DNA from: JAKFDI01 sp044508835
GTDB taxonomy: Bacteria > Pseudomonadota > Gammaproteobacteria > Burkholderiales > Burkholderiaceae_C
Assembly: GCA_044508835.1 (NCBI GenBank)
Contig: JBIQHD010000027.1
Location: 1-64,000 of the forward strand
Length of the DNA stretch: 64,000 nt
Reading direction: 5' to 3'
This document shows, in pieces, positions 8,142-16,671 of the stretch. Positions within the stretch are counted from its first letter, which is position 1, and every line of letters begins with the position of its first letter. The notes beneath the pieces are model-generated. The model searched no databases and was not told the DNA's origin. It saw only the letters and a program-made list of their open reading frames with translations. Both the position numbers and the translations under genes were made by a program.

Positions 8142-8930
8142 ATGGGCAAGGTGTGCAGCACGCGCCAGCGCCCCCTTCCCGGCGAAGCCCGCCGACCCGG
8201 CCCGCCGCCCACGCCGGCGCAGCGAAGCACCCTGCTGCGGGCCCACCAGCCGCTGGTGCGGCGCATCGCGCGGCGCATCGCCGGGCAGCTGCCGGCGCAC
8301 ATCGAGCTGGACGACCTGATGCAGGCCGGCCTCATCGGCCTGAACGACGCGATCAGCCGCTTCGACCAGGGCCACGGCGTGCCCTTCGACAGCTATGCGG
8401 CGCGGCGCATCCAGGGCGCGATGTTCGATTCGCTGCGCTCGGGCGACGAACTCGGCCGCACGCTGCGCACCCGCCTGCGCCAGGCGCGGGGGGCGGTGCA
8501 GCGGCTCGAGCACCGCCTGGGGCGCGCGCCGCGCGCCAAGGAGGTGGCCAACGAGCTCGGCTGGACGCTGCATGCCTTCCACGACTGCATGGCCGACGCC
8601 GGCCTCGGTGCCGCGCGCAGCGCCGACGAGGCGCTGGAGCATGCGGAAGACGACGCCGCGCTGCACGCGGCCCGCGCCGCCGGCTGGGACACCGGCATCG
8701 ACGAGCGCGCCGACCCCTCGCACCAGGTGCAGCAGCGCCAGCGCCATGCGGCGCTCAGCGCCGCGTTCGACCTGCTCGAGGCGCGCGAGCAGCTCGTGAT
8801 GCAGATGCTCTACGAGTTCGACGCCTCGCAGCAGGAGGTGGGCCATGCCATCGGCGTCTCGCCGTCGCGGGTGTCGCAGATCCACGAGGAAGTCGTCGCC
8901 AAGCTGCGAAGGCGGCTGCGGGACTGGTAG
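8142..8930 (+). CDS. FliA-family alternative sigma factor (second copy)
   Basis: 262-aa sigma-70 family protein related to FliA. Region 2 reads LVRRIARRIAGQLPAHIELD, then LIGLNDAISRFD and YAARRIQGAMFDSLR. Region 3 is weaker (RLGRAPRAKEVANELGW). Region 4 includes LEAREQLVMQMLYEFDASQQE and a helix-turn-helix ending SPSRVSQIHEE. It differs from the canonical FliA at 15.9-16.7 kb: DELGRTLRTRLRQARG replaces DYLSRSIRKHQRSIE, and an acidic/Ala-rich insert (about 155-190) separates regions 3 and 4. It is not beside flagellar genes. It probably directs a separate regulon. No anti-sigma gene is recognised next to it. Confidence 0.82.
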   Translation: MGKVCSTRQRPLPGEARRPGPPPTPAQRSTLLRAHQPLVRRIARRIAGQLPAHIELDDLMQAGLIGLNDAISRFDQGHGVPFDSYAARRIQGAMFDSLRSGDELGRTLRTRLRQARGAVQRLEHRLGRAPRAKEVANELGWTLHAFHDCMADAGLGAARSADEALEHAEDDAALHAARAAGWDTGIDERADPSHQVQQRQRHAALSAAFDLLEAREQLVMQMLYEFDASQQEVGHAIGVSPSRVSQIHEEVVAKLRRRLRDW

Positions 8931-8938
8931 CGGGGAGA

Positions 8939-9031
8939 CCCTCACCCCCACCCTCTCCCGCCAGCGGGAGAGGGGGCCATCGGACGGTTCTGCTCCCTCT
9001 CCCGCTGGCGGGAGAGGGTTGGGGTGAGGGG
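8939..9031. terminator. nested inverted-repeat element between convergent genes
   Basis: Two hairpins, CTCTCCCG-CCAG-CGGGAGAG (8953-8972) and CTCTCCCG-CTGG-CGGGAGAG (8997-9016), lie inside a larger inverted repeat whose outer arms are CCCTCACCCC-like (8939) and GGGGTGAGGGG (9021-9031). It occupies almost the whole gap between the convergent sigma-factor and livF genes. A bidirectional terminator or REP-like repeat is likely. It lacks a good T-run on either side. Confidence 0.75.
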
Positions 9032-9038
9032 TGTCAGC

Positions 9039-9757
9039 TCAGCCGCCCAGGTACGCCTCGTGAACCTTCGGATCGTCCAGCAGCGCCTGGCTCGCGCCTT
9101 CGAGCACGATGCGCCCGGTCTCGAGCACGTAGCCGCGGTCGGCGATCTTCAGCGCCTGGCGCACGTTCTGCTCGACGAGGAAGATGGTCAGCCCCTGGCG
9201 GTTGATCTCCCGCAGCGTGCGGAAGATGTCCTGCACGATGATGGGCGCAAGGCCCATCGAGGGCTCGTCCAGCAGCAGCAGCCGCGGCTTGGCCATCAGC
9301 GCGCGGCCGATGGCGAGCATCTGCTGCTCGCCGCCCGAGAGGTTGCCGGCCAGCCCGCCGGCGCGCTCCTTCAGGCGGGGGAACAGCGCGAACACGCGCT
9401 CCAGGTCGCGGGCGCGCTCGGCCGGGCTGTCGCGGCGGGTGTAGGCGCCGAGCTCGAGGTTCTCGCGCACCGTCAGCGTGGTCAGCGTGGCGCGGCCCTC
9501 GGCCACCTGCACCACGCCCGAGGCGACGATCCTGTGCGGCGCGAGCGCCGCGATGTCGCGGCCGTCGAAGATCACCTGCCCGGCGGCCTTCTTCACCAGC
9601 CCCGACAGCGCCAGCAGCGTGGTCGACTTGCCCGCGCCGTTGGCGCCCACCAGCGTGGTGATGCCGCCCGCGTGCAGCTCCAGGTCGATGCCCTTGACGG
9701 CCTCGATGTGGCCGTAGTTGACCGCGAGCCCCTTGACCGACAACAGAGGTGCCGTCG

Positions 9758-9761
<4 letters not shown>
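9039..9761 (-). CDS. livF: branched-chain amino-acid ABC transporter ATPase LivF
   Basis: 240-aa nucleotide-binding subunit of the Liv importer. It shows Walker A GANGAGKST, signature LSGGEQQMLAIGRAL, Walker B LLLLDEPSMGLAP and an H-loop region FLVEQN; the NVRQALKIADRGYVLETG ending is typical of LivF. Length is normal for the family. It is last in the livKHMGF operon, and its ATG overlaps the livG stop by four bases. A hairpin element follows the stop. Confidence 0.95.
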
Positions 9762-10528
<767 letters not shown>

Positions 10529-10542
10529 GGCCTGTCCTTCCC

Positions 10543-11403
10543 TCACTTCGCGCCGAGGCCGAACCAGCGGCGGATGCGCACCGGGTCCCACAGCCCCTTG
10601 GGCAGGAACAGCACGATGGCCACCAGCACCAGCCCGTTGACGACCAGGCGGAAGTCGGCGAGCGGGCGCAGCACCTCGGGCAGCAGGGTGAGGATCACGC
10701 CGCCGAGCACCGGCCCGATGAGGCCGTTGATGCCGCCGAGGATGGCCATGGTGAGGATCTCCACGCCGCGGTCGAAGCCGTACTCGTTCGGGCCGATGAA
10801 GAAGGTGAGGTGCGCGTTGAGCGTGCCCGCCAGGCCGGCGATGGCCGCCCCGAGCACGAAGGACAGCATCTTGTAGCCGTTGGCGTCGATGCCCATCAGG
10901 CCGGCGGCGGTCTCGTCGTCCTTGATGGCGTCGAAGGCGCGGCCCACCTTGGAGCGGCGCAGGCGCCACAGCACCAGCAGCGTGCCCACCACCGCCAGCA
11001 GCACGTGCCACCACTGCGTGGACTGCGGGATGCCGTTCAGGCCCAGCGCGCCGCCGGTCCAGTCCTCGGTGTTGAGCACGAAGATGCGCACCACCTCGCC
11101 GAAGGCGAGCGTGGCCATCGCGAGATACACGCCCGACAGCCGCAGCGTGGGCTTGCCGATGGCGAAGGCCACGATGGCCGGCGCCGCCATGCCCCCGGCG
11201 ATGGCCATCGGGTACGGCACGCCGGCGTTCATCGTGAGGATGGCCGACACGTAGGCGCCGATGCCCATGAACGCCGCATTGGCCATGGCCAGCATGCCGC
11301 ACGACAGCGTGAGGTAGATCGACAGCGCCAGCAGCGAGTTGGTGCCCAGCGTGAGCACCAGGTTGCTGTAGACGGCCCAGAAGTTCTCGAAGGATTCCAT
11401 CAT
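10543..11403 (-). CDS. livM: branched-chain amino-acid ABC transporter permease LivM
   Basis: 286-aa inner-membrane permease with about eight hydrophobic helices, beginning ENFWAVYSNLVLTLGTNSLL. It contains the family segment GRAFDAIKDDETAAGLMGI, which is the coupling-loop (EAA-like) region, and the C-terminal LVLVAIVLFLPKGLW typical of LivM. GAGG lies seven bases before the ATG at 11403; a second ATG follows immediately. It is a partner of LivH. Confidence 0.93.
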   Translation of the reverse strand: MMESFENFWAVYSNLVLTLGTNSLLALSIYLTLSCGMLAMANAAFMGIGAYVSAILTMNAGVPYPMAIAGGMAAPAIVAFAIGKPTLRLSGVYLAMATLAFGEVVRIFVLNTEDWTGGALGLNGIPQSTQWWHVLLAVVGTLLVLWRLRRSKVGRAFDAIKDDETAAGLMGIDANGYKMLSFVLGAAIAGLAGTLNAHLTFFIGPNEYGFDRGVEILTMAILGGINGLIGPVLGGVILTLLPEVLRPLADFRLVVNGLVLVAIVLFLPKGLWDPVRIRRWFGLGAK

Positions 11404-11412
11404 GGGGCGGCC

Positions 11413-12294
11413 TCAGACCTTGCGTTCCTGCAGGCTGCCGAACAGCCCCTTGGGCCGCACCAGCAGCACCAGGAACAGCAGCCCGAAGGCCACCGCGTCG
11501 CGCATCGTCGAGCCGATGTAGGCCACCGACAGCACCTCGGCGAAGCCGAGGAAGAGCCCGGCGAGCATGGCGCCGCGGATGTCGCCCATGCCGCCGAGGA
11601 TGATGACCGCGATGCCCTTGTGCAGGATCGGCTGGCCCATCAGCGGGAACAGCGCGTTGGAGTACAGCCCGATCAGCACGCCCGCCACGCCGCCCAGGCC
11701 CGCGGCGGCGAAGCTCGTCAGCATGAACAGGCCCTCGACGTTGATGCCCAGCAGCGAGGCCGCCTTCGGCGATTCGGCGATGGCGCGCAGCGCGCGGCCG
11801 AGCTGCGTCTTCTTCAGCGTCAGCATCAGCACCGTCATCAGCACGAAGGAGATGAGGATGATGCCCAGCTCGATGGCCGTGACGTGCAGCCCGGCGATGC
11901 TCACGTTCTCCTGCGGCAGCACCTCCAGCGGGAAGCGCATGTTCTGCGCGCCGAAGATGCCCTGCGCGAGGTTGTTGATCGCAATCGCCAGGCCGATGGT
12001 GGCGATCATCGGGATCAGGTGCGGCGCGTTGCGGGCGCGCAGCGGCTTGAGCACCAGCACGTCGATCAGCAGTCCCACGGCGCCTGAGAACGCGAAGGCG
12101 AACACCAGCGCCGCCCACAGCGGCAGGTGCAGGTGGCGGATGGCCTCGAGCGCCGCATAGGCGCCCACCATGAACACCGCGCCGTGCGAGAGGTTGATGA
12201 CGCCGAGCACGCCGAAGACCAGCGTGAAGCCGAGCGCGAACAGCGCGTACACGCAGCCGAGCGAGAGGGCGTTGAAGAGCTGCTGTTCCAGCAC
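11413..12294 (-). CDS. livH: branched-chain amino-acid ABC transporter permease LivH
   Basis: 293-aa inner-membrane permease. The N terminus LEQQLFNALSLGCVYALFALGFTLVFGVL and the coupling segment GRALRAIAESPKAASLLGI are typical of LivH. I chose the GTG at 12294 because it gives the usual family N terminus and has GAGG nine bases upstream. An ATG at 12360 would add 22 residues without homology. It stops nine bases before livM. Confidence 0.9.
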   Translation of the reverse strand: MLEQQLFNALSLGCVYALFALGFTLVFGVLGVINLSHGAVFMVGAYAALEAIRHLHLPLWAALVFAFAFSGAVGLLIDVLVLKPLRARNAPHLIPMIATIGLAIAINNLAQGIFGAQNMRFPLEVLPQENVSIAGLHVTAIELGIILISFVLMTVLMLTLKKTQLGRALRAIAESPKAASLLGINVEGLFMLTSFAAAGLGGVAGVLIGLYSNALFPLMGQPILHKGIAVIILGGMGDIRGAMLAGLFLGFAEVLSVAYIGSTMRDAVAFGLLFLVLLVRPKGLFGSLQERKV

Positions 12295-12368
12295 GGTGGG
12301 CGGCCTCGTGTCGAAGGAGGGAACGGGAAATGATGACGGGCCCGAAACACCGGGCCGCATAACGGAGG

Positions 12369-12400
12369 CGGCCCGCGGGAAGCCGGTTCACCGCGGGCCG
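12369..12400 (-). terminator. stem-loop between livK and livH
   Basis: A perfect 10-bp stem, CGGCCCGCGG (12369-12378) paired with CCGCGGGCCG (12391-12400), with a 12-base loop. It sits in the 136-base gap after livK. Such hairpins after binding-protein genes commonly attenuate read-through or stabilise the upstream mRNA, giving more binding protein than permease. There is no T-tract, so a partial or RNA-stabilising role is more likely than full termination. Confidence 0.65.
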
Positions 12401-12430
12401 CCCGGGCCTTGCGGCCCGTGACGAAAGGTC

Positions 12431-13591
12431 TTACTTCTCGATCACGTACTTGCCGTCGCGCGTGACGCTGACGATGGCTTCCTGGTCGGCATCGTAGCCG
12501 GCGGGCTTGCCGCTCTTGTCGTTGGCCTGGCGGAAGGCGAAGTTGCCGGTGGCGCCGGTCCACTTCACCGCGGGCAGCGCGTCGCGCAGCGCGCTGCGGT
12601 CCTTGGCCAGGTCGCCGCTGAGCTTGACCTTGCCGATGGCCTGGGCCGCGATGTGCATCGCGTCGAAGGCCTGGGCGGCGAACTGGTCGGGCGCGGCGTT
12701 GAACTTCTGCTTGTAGGCGTCGACGAAGGCGGTGTTCTCCTTGGTCTTGTTCTCGATCGACCAGGGGCTGCCGATCCACAGGTTGTCCGACGAGCCCTTG
12801 GCCAGTTCGAACACCTTGACCGAGTTCATGCCGTTGCCGCCGATGACCGGCACGTTCAGCCCGAGCTGGCGGGCCTGCACCATGATCGGCGCGCCTTCGG
12901 CGAGCAGCGCCGACAGCACCAGCGCGTCGGGGTTGGTGGCCTTGATCTTGGTCAGCTGCGCCTTGAAGTCGACGTCGCCCTTGGCGAAGGTCTCGGTGGT
13001 CGTCACCGGGATCTTGGCGTCCTCGAGGGCCTTCTTGAAGTTGTCGTAGCCGCTCTTGGTGAAGACGTCGTCGTTGCCGTAGAGCACCGCGACGTTCTTG
13101 ATGCCCGCGTGCTTGGCGGCGACCTTCAGCGTCACCGGCAGCACGTCGGCCTCGGTCACCGAGTTGCGGAACACGTAGTTGCCGATGGAGGTGATGCCGT
13201 CGGCGGTGTTCGAGGTGCCGAACACCACGGTCTTCGCGCCCTGCGCGATCGGGTCGGCCGCCTGGGCCGAGTTCGACAGGGTCGGGCCGAAGACCATCAG
13301 CACCTTGTCCTGGAAGATCAGCTTCTTGAAGGCGTTGATCGCCTCTTCCTTCTTGCCCTGCTCGTCCTCGATGACGAGCACGATCTTGTTGCCGTTGATG
13401 CCGCCGGCGCCGTTGATCCCGTCGACCGCGAGCTGGAAGCCGTTGCGGATGCTGGCCCCGTACTGCGCGGCACCGCCCGAGAGCGCCTCGGCCACGCCGA
13501 TCTTGATGTCCGCGGCCTGGGCGCCGAAGCTGCCCAGCACGGTGGCCGCGGCGAAGGCCACCGCCTGGAACTTGCGCTGCATGGAATTCAT
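12431..13591 (-). CDS. livK: branched-chain amino-acid periplasmic binding protein LivK
   Basis: 386-aa periplasmic substrate-binding protein. A cleavable signal peptide (QAVAFAAATVLGSFGAQAA) is followed by the type-1 binding fold: IKIGVAEALSGGAAQYGASI, then GKKEEAINAFKKLI, and the hinge/ligand segments VFGTSNTAD and YGNDDVFTKSGYD. ATG at 13591 has GGAG eight bases upstream. It is the first gene of the liv operon. Ligands may be branched-chain or other amino acids, as these systems vary in Burkholderiales. Confidence 0.93.
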   Translation of the reverse strand: MNSMQRKFQAVAFAAATVLGSFGAQAADIKIGVAEALSGGAAQYGASIRNGFQLAVDGINGAGGINGNKIVLVIEDEQGKKEEAINAFKKLIFQDKVLMVFGPTLSNSAQAADPIAQGAKTVVFGTSNTADGITSIGNYVFRNSVTEADVLPVTLKVAAKHAGIKNVAVLYGNDDVFTKSGYDNFKKALEDAKIPVTTTETFAKGDVDFKAQLTKIKATNPDALVLSALLAEGAPIMVQARQLGLNVPVIGGNGMNSVKVFELAKGSSDNLWIGSPWSIENKTKENTAFVDAYKQKFNAAPDQFAAQAFDAMHIAAQAIGKVKLSGDLAKDRSALRDALPAVKWTGATGNFAFRQANDKSGKPAGYDADQEAIVSVTRDGKYVIEK

Positions 13592-13682
13592 TGAACGTCT
13601 CCGATCCTGAAGGTCAGGCAAAGGGGAAATGTTAGCGGCTGTGACGCCCCCCCGGACAGAGGCCTTCCCCCCGGCCCCTCCT

Positions 13683-14462
13683 TCACCGCCGCCGGAAGGG
13701 CGCGCGGTACAGCCACACCAGCCGGCCGTCGGGGCAGCGGTGGCGGGCGTTCGGGCGCAGCATCGGCGCCTCGAACTCGAGGCTGGCGAGCCAGGCGCCG
13801 GCGCGCAGCTCGCGCGCGGCCTTCTCGGCGGCGCGCGCCATGGTCTCCGGGCGCTGGAACAGGTAGACGAGGTCGGCGCCCGACCAGTCGGCGGCCCACA
13901 GGTCGCCCCGGCGCACGCCGGCGAAGCGGCAGCGCAGCGCGCACAGCGCCGCCAGCGGGCGGCTCCATTCGATGCCTTCGATGCGCGCGAGCGGGTAGGC
14001 CCGCCGCAGCTCGCGCAGCCCGGCGCCGAGGCCGCAGCCGGCGTCCAGCACCCGCGCGTTCTCGCGCAGCGGCGCCAGGCGCGGCAGCTCCTGCAGCGCC
14101 CCGGCGGGCGTGGGGAACAGCGGCGCGTCGCCCCAGGTGCGCATCGGGTAGATGAGCGCCAGCAGCGCGAGCGGCGCGAGCCAGGCCCAGGCGGGCAGCG
14201 CGCCGGCCGCGCCAGAGGCCAGCAGCATCAGCGGCACGCCGGCCGCGATGAAGACGCGCCGCCACCGCGTGCTGCCGGCCAGGCTGCCGAGCGCGCCGCA
14301 GCCCACGGCGGCGGCCGCGGCCGGCAGCGGCGGCACGCCGGCGGCCCGCAGCCCGGCGAAGACGGCGGCGCAGACCAGCCACACGAGCAACGCCGGCAGC
14401 GGCCAGCGCCATGGGCGCGGCCCTGTTCGCGGCGCGGCGAAAGGCGCGGGCGCGGTCCGCAC
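13683..14462 (-). CDS. membrane-anchored class I SAM-dependent methyltransferase
   Basis: 259-aa protein. Three to four hydrophobic helices occupy roughly the first 105 residues. A Rossmann methyltransferase domain follows with motif I VLDAGCGLGAGLREL, the acidic end of strand 2 in IEGIEWS, and a DLWAADWSGADLVYLF segment. Substrate unknown. I chose the GTG at 14462 because GAGGAC lies six bases upstream; an ATG at 14513 would overlap the upstream receptor gene by 44 bases. It directly follows that receptor (stop at 14470), so the two may be cotranscribed. Confidence 0.8.
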   Translation of the reverse strand: MRTAPAPFAAPRTGPRPWRWPLPALLVWLVCAAVFAGLRAAGVPPLPAAAAAVGCGALGSLAGSTRWRRVFIAAGVPLMLLASGAAGALPAWAWLAPLALLALIYPMRTWGDAPLFPTPAGALQELPRLAPLRENARVLDAGCGLGAGLRELRRAYPLARIEGIEWSRPLAALCALRCRFAGVRRGDLWAADWSGADLVYLFQRPETMARAAEKAARELRAGAWLASLEFEAPMLRPNARHRCPDGRLVWLYRAPFRRR

Positions 14463-14469
14463 GGCGTCC

Positions 14470-15813
14470 TCAGAACTTGAAGGCGAGGCGCAGGCCGCCC
14501 CAGTGCCGGCCATCCACGCGGATCGGCGCCGAGGCCTCCTTCATCACCACGAACTGCCCGCCGCCCATGTCGCGCCGGTAGGTCTGCAGCAGGAAGGGCC
14601 GCTGGTTGCGCGCCGAGGCGAGGCCCGTGCGGTCGTCGAAGATGCGGCGGTAGCGGCTGTTGGCCGTGTCCCACGCCAGGTCGCCGCGCTGCGGCTGGCA
14701 GTACTTGCGGTTGTGCGTGGCGACGTAGCCGTTGCGGTCGACGGCGATGCAGAACACCACCTTGTCGTTCAGCGTGAGCAGGCGCTCCTGCACCGCCGGG
14801 AACAGGTGGTCGGCCAGCGCCACGAAGCGCGTGGTGTGCTGCGGCGGATGGGTGCCGGCGATGGGCTGGTAATGCTCGTCGAACAGGTCGTCCATCGACG
14901 CGGCGCCGCTGCGCACGGCCTCTTCCAGCAGGGCAGAGACCTCGGCGGCGGCCTCGATGCAGGCGTTGATGGCGGGCGTGTCGTCGGTCTCCAGCCCGCA
15001 CTGCGCGACGAGCTCGATCAGGCGCTCGGAGACCGAGAGGAAATGCTCGCTGCGCTTCATGGCGGCTTCGAGCGAGCGCGCGGTCTGCTGCATCCCGGCA
15101 CCGATGGCTTCCATCTGCGCGTTCAGCGCGTCGCCGGCGGCGCGGCTCTCGTCGGCCGCCTGGGTGACGCTGCGCACGCCGCCCTCGACGTCGGCCAGGG
15201 CCTGCTGGAAGGCGCCCTGCCGGGCCGCCACGTCGTCGCGCTGGCTGATCTCGTGCGACAGCGCCTCGATGCGGCCGTCGAGCTCGGCCACGGTGCCCAT
15301 GATGTCCCGGGACGAGGCGTCCACCCGGGCCGCGAGGTCCTTCACCGCGTCGGCCACGACGCCGAAGCCGCGCCCGGCCTCGCCGGCCCGCCCCGCCTCG
15401 ACCGAGGCGTTGAAGGCGACCAGCCGCGTCTGCAGCGCAATCTGCGAGATGGTGCCCGCCGCGTCCAGCACCTGCCGCAGGCTGGCGACGATGCCGCCGA
15501 CCTCGTGGCCGATGGCCAGCACCGCCTCGCGCGCCCGCTCGGTGGCCTGCAGGCCCTCGGCCGAAACCTGGCCGATGCCGTGCTGCGAGCGCGTGATCTC
15601 GCCCACGCGCTCGGCCAGCTCGCGCAGCGCCTGGGCCTGCAGCGCCGACTGGCGCGTGGTGTCCTCGATGATGCCGCGCACCTCCGCCGCCTCGCGCCCG
15701 ATGGACGAGGCCTGGCCGGCGATGGAGCGCACGGCGGCGCTCAGGTCGGGCGCGGCAACGGGCGCGGGCGCCTCAGGTGTGGCGGGGACCTTGCTGCGAA
15801 ATCGGTCGAACAT
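14470..15813 (-). CDS. soluble methyl-accepting chemotaxis protein with C-terminal sensor
   Basis: 447-aa receptor without transmembrane helices. The methyl-accepting signalling domain is at the N terminus (hairpin tip ISQIALQTRLVAFNASVEAG, then AGEAGRGFGVVADAVKDLA). The C-terminal 150 residues form a Cache/PAS-like sensor (VFCIAVDRNGYVATHNRKY, then RRIFDDRTGLASARN). The tip sequence departs from the usual [21 protein letters not shown], so it may use different CheW/CheA partners. GGAGGCGTCC precedes the ATG. It lies next to fliA, outside the main receptor cluster. Confidence 0.88.
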   Translation of the reverse strand: MFDRFRSKVPATPEAPAPVAAPDLSAAVRSIAGQASSIGREAAEVRGIIEDTTRQSALQAQALRELAERVGEITRSQHGIGQVSAEGLQATERAREAVLAIGHEVGGIVASLRQVLDAAGTISQIALQTRLVAFNASVEAGRAGEAGRGFGVVADAVKDLAARVDASSRDIMGTVAELDGRIEALSHEISQRDDVAARQGAFQQALADVEGGVRSVTQAADESRAAGDALNAQMEAIGAGMQQTARSLEAAMKRSEHFLSVSERLIELVAQCGLETDDTPAINACIEAAAEVSALLEEAVRSGAASMDDLFDEHYQPIAGTHPPQHTTRFVALADHLFPAVQERLLTLNDKVVFCIAVDRNGYVATHNRKYCQPQRGDLAWDTANSRYRRIFDDRTGLASARNQRPFLLQTYRRDMGGGQFVVMKEASAPIRVDGRHWGGLRLAFKF

Positions 15814-15853
15814 GGACGCCTCCGAACACCTGTGTGCGCTTCACCGGCGTTTC

Positions 15854-15933
15854 AAGCAAACACCGCGGATCCGGCTTTGCCGGTCCGCCGGTGTTGCCCC
15901 CTCGAGGGGGCGCGCGAAGCGCGTAGGGGGTGG
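15854..15933 (-). terminator. repeated terminator-like element after fliA
   Basis: It has a hairpin with arms AACACCGCGGA(T)CCGGC and GCCGG(T)CCGC(C)GGTGTT, then CCCCCTCGAGGGGG, then CGCGCGAAGCGCG. Read on the minus strand the structure immediately follows the fliA stop and ends in GTGTTTGCTT. A nearly identical copy lies at 49081-49158 after another minus-strand gene. It is a dispersed family of 3'-end elements, probably transcription terminators. Confidence 0.75.
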
Positions 15934-15937
15934 TCCA

Positions 15938-16651
15938 TCAGTACTCGCGCAGCTTCACGCGCAGCCGCGCGATGGACTGGCTGTGCAGCTGGCACACGCG
16001 CGACTCGGTGACCTTGAGCACGGCCGCGATCTCCTTGAGGTTCATGTCGTGCTCGTAGTACATGCTCATCACGTACTGCTCGCGCTCGGGCAGCGTCTTG
16101 ATGGCTTCCACCAGCGCCGCGCGCATGCGGTGGTCCTGCAGCTGCGCGAGCGGGTTCACCGTCTCGTCGCCGACGTGGCGGTCGAGGAAGTCGTTGTCGC
16201 CCTCGTCGCCCGACATGTCCTCCAGGTACACGAGCTGCGTGCCGCGCACCTTGCCGAGCAGGTCCTGGTAGTCGGCGAGCGACATGCCCATCTCGGCCGC
16301 GATCTCGCCTTCCTGCGGCGCGCGGCCCAGGCGCTGCTCGAGCTTGTGCACCGCGGCCTCGATGCTGCGCTGGTGCTTGCGGATGCTGCGCGAGAGGTAG
16401 TCGTTGCCGCGCAGCTCGTCGAGCATGGCGCCGCGGATGCGCTGCGTGGCGAAGGTCTCGAACTGCACGCCCTGCGCGGCGTCGAAGCGGCTGAGCGCGT
16501 CGGTGAGCCCGATCATGCCGACCTGGATCAGGTCGTCGATCTCGACGTTGGCCGGCAGCTTGGCGATCATCTGGTGCGCGAGGCGGCGCACCAGCGGGCT
16601 GTACTGCTTGAGCATCGCGTTGACGTCGAGGCGGCCCTTGGCGGTGTACAT
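15938..16651 (-). CDS. fliA: flagellar sigma factor FliA (sigma-28)
   Basis: 237-aa sigma factor for late flagellar and chemotaxis genes. Region 2: LVRRLAHQMIAKLPANVEID, DLIQVGMIGLTDALSRFD, FETFATQRIRGAMLDELR; then DYLSRSIRKHQRSIE and RLGRAPQEGEIAAEMGM (region 3). Region 4: LPEREQYVMSMYYEHDMNLKE with recognition helix VTESRVCQLHSQ. Length matches the family. The start at 16651 lies 20 bases after the FlhG-like gene, in an flhF-flhG-fliA operon. Candidate target promoters are present upstream of the che genes in this window. Confidence 0.95.
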   Translation of the reverse strand: MYTAKGRLDVNAMLKQYSPLVRRLAHQMIAKLPANVEIDDLIQVGMIGLTDALSRFDAAQGVQFETFATQRIRGAMLDELRGNDYLSRSIRKHQRSIEAAVHKLEQRLGRAPQEGEIAAEMGMSLADYQDLLGKVRGTQLVYLEDMSGDEGDNDFLDRHVGDETVNPLAQLQDHRMRAALVEAIKTLPEREQYVMSMYYEHDMNLKEIAAVLKVTESRVCQLHSQSIARLRVKLREY

Positions 16652-16671
16652 GGTGGGAATCGCCTCGTGGT

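Noticed and set aside
8939..9031. CRISPR-like repeated palindromes
   Set aside because: Only two hairpin copies, without regular unique spacers and without cas genes.
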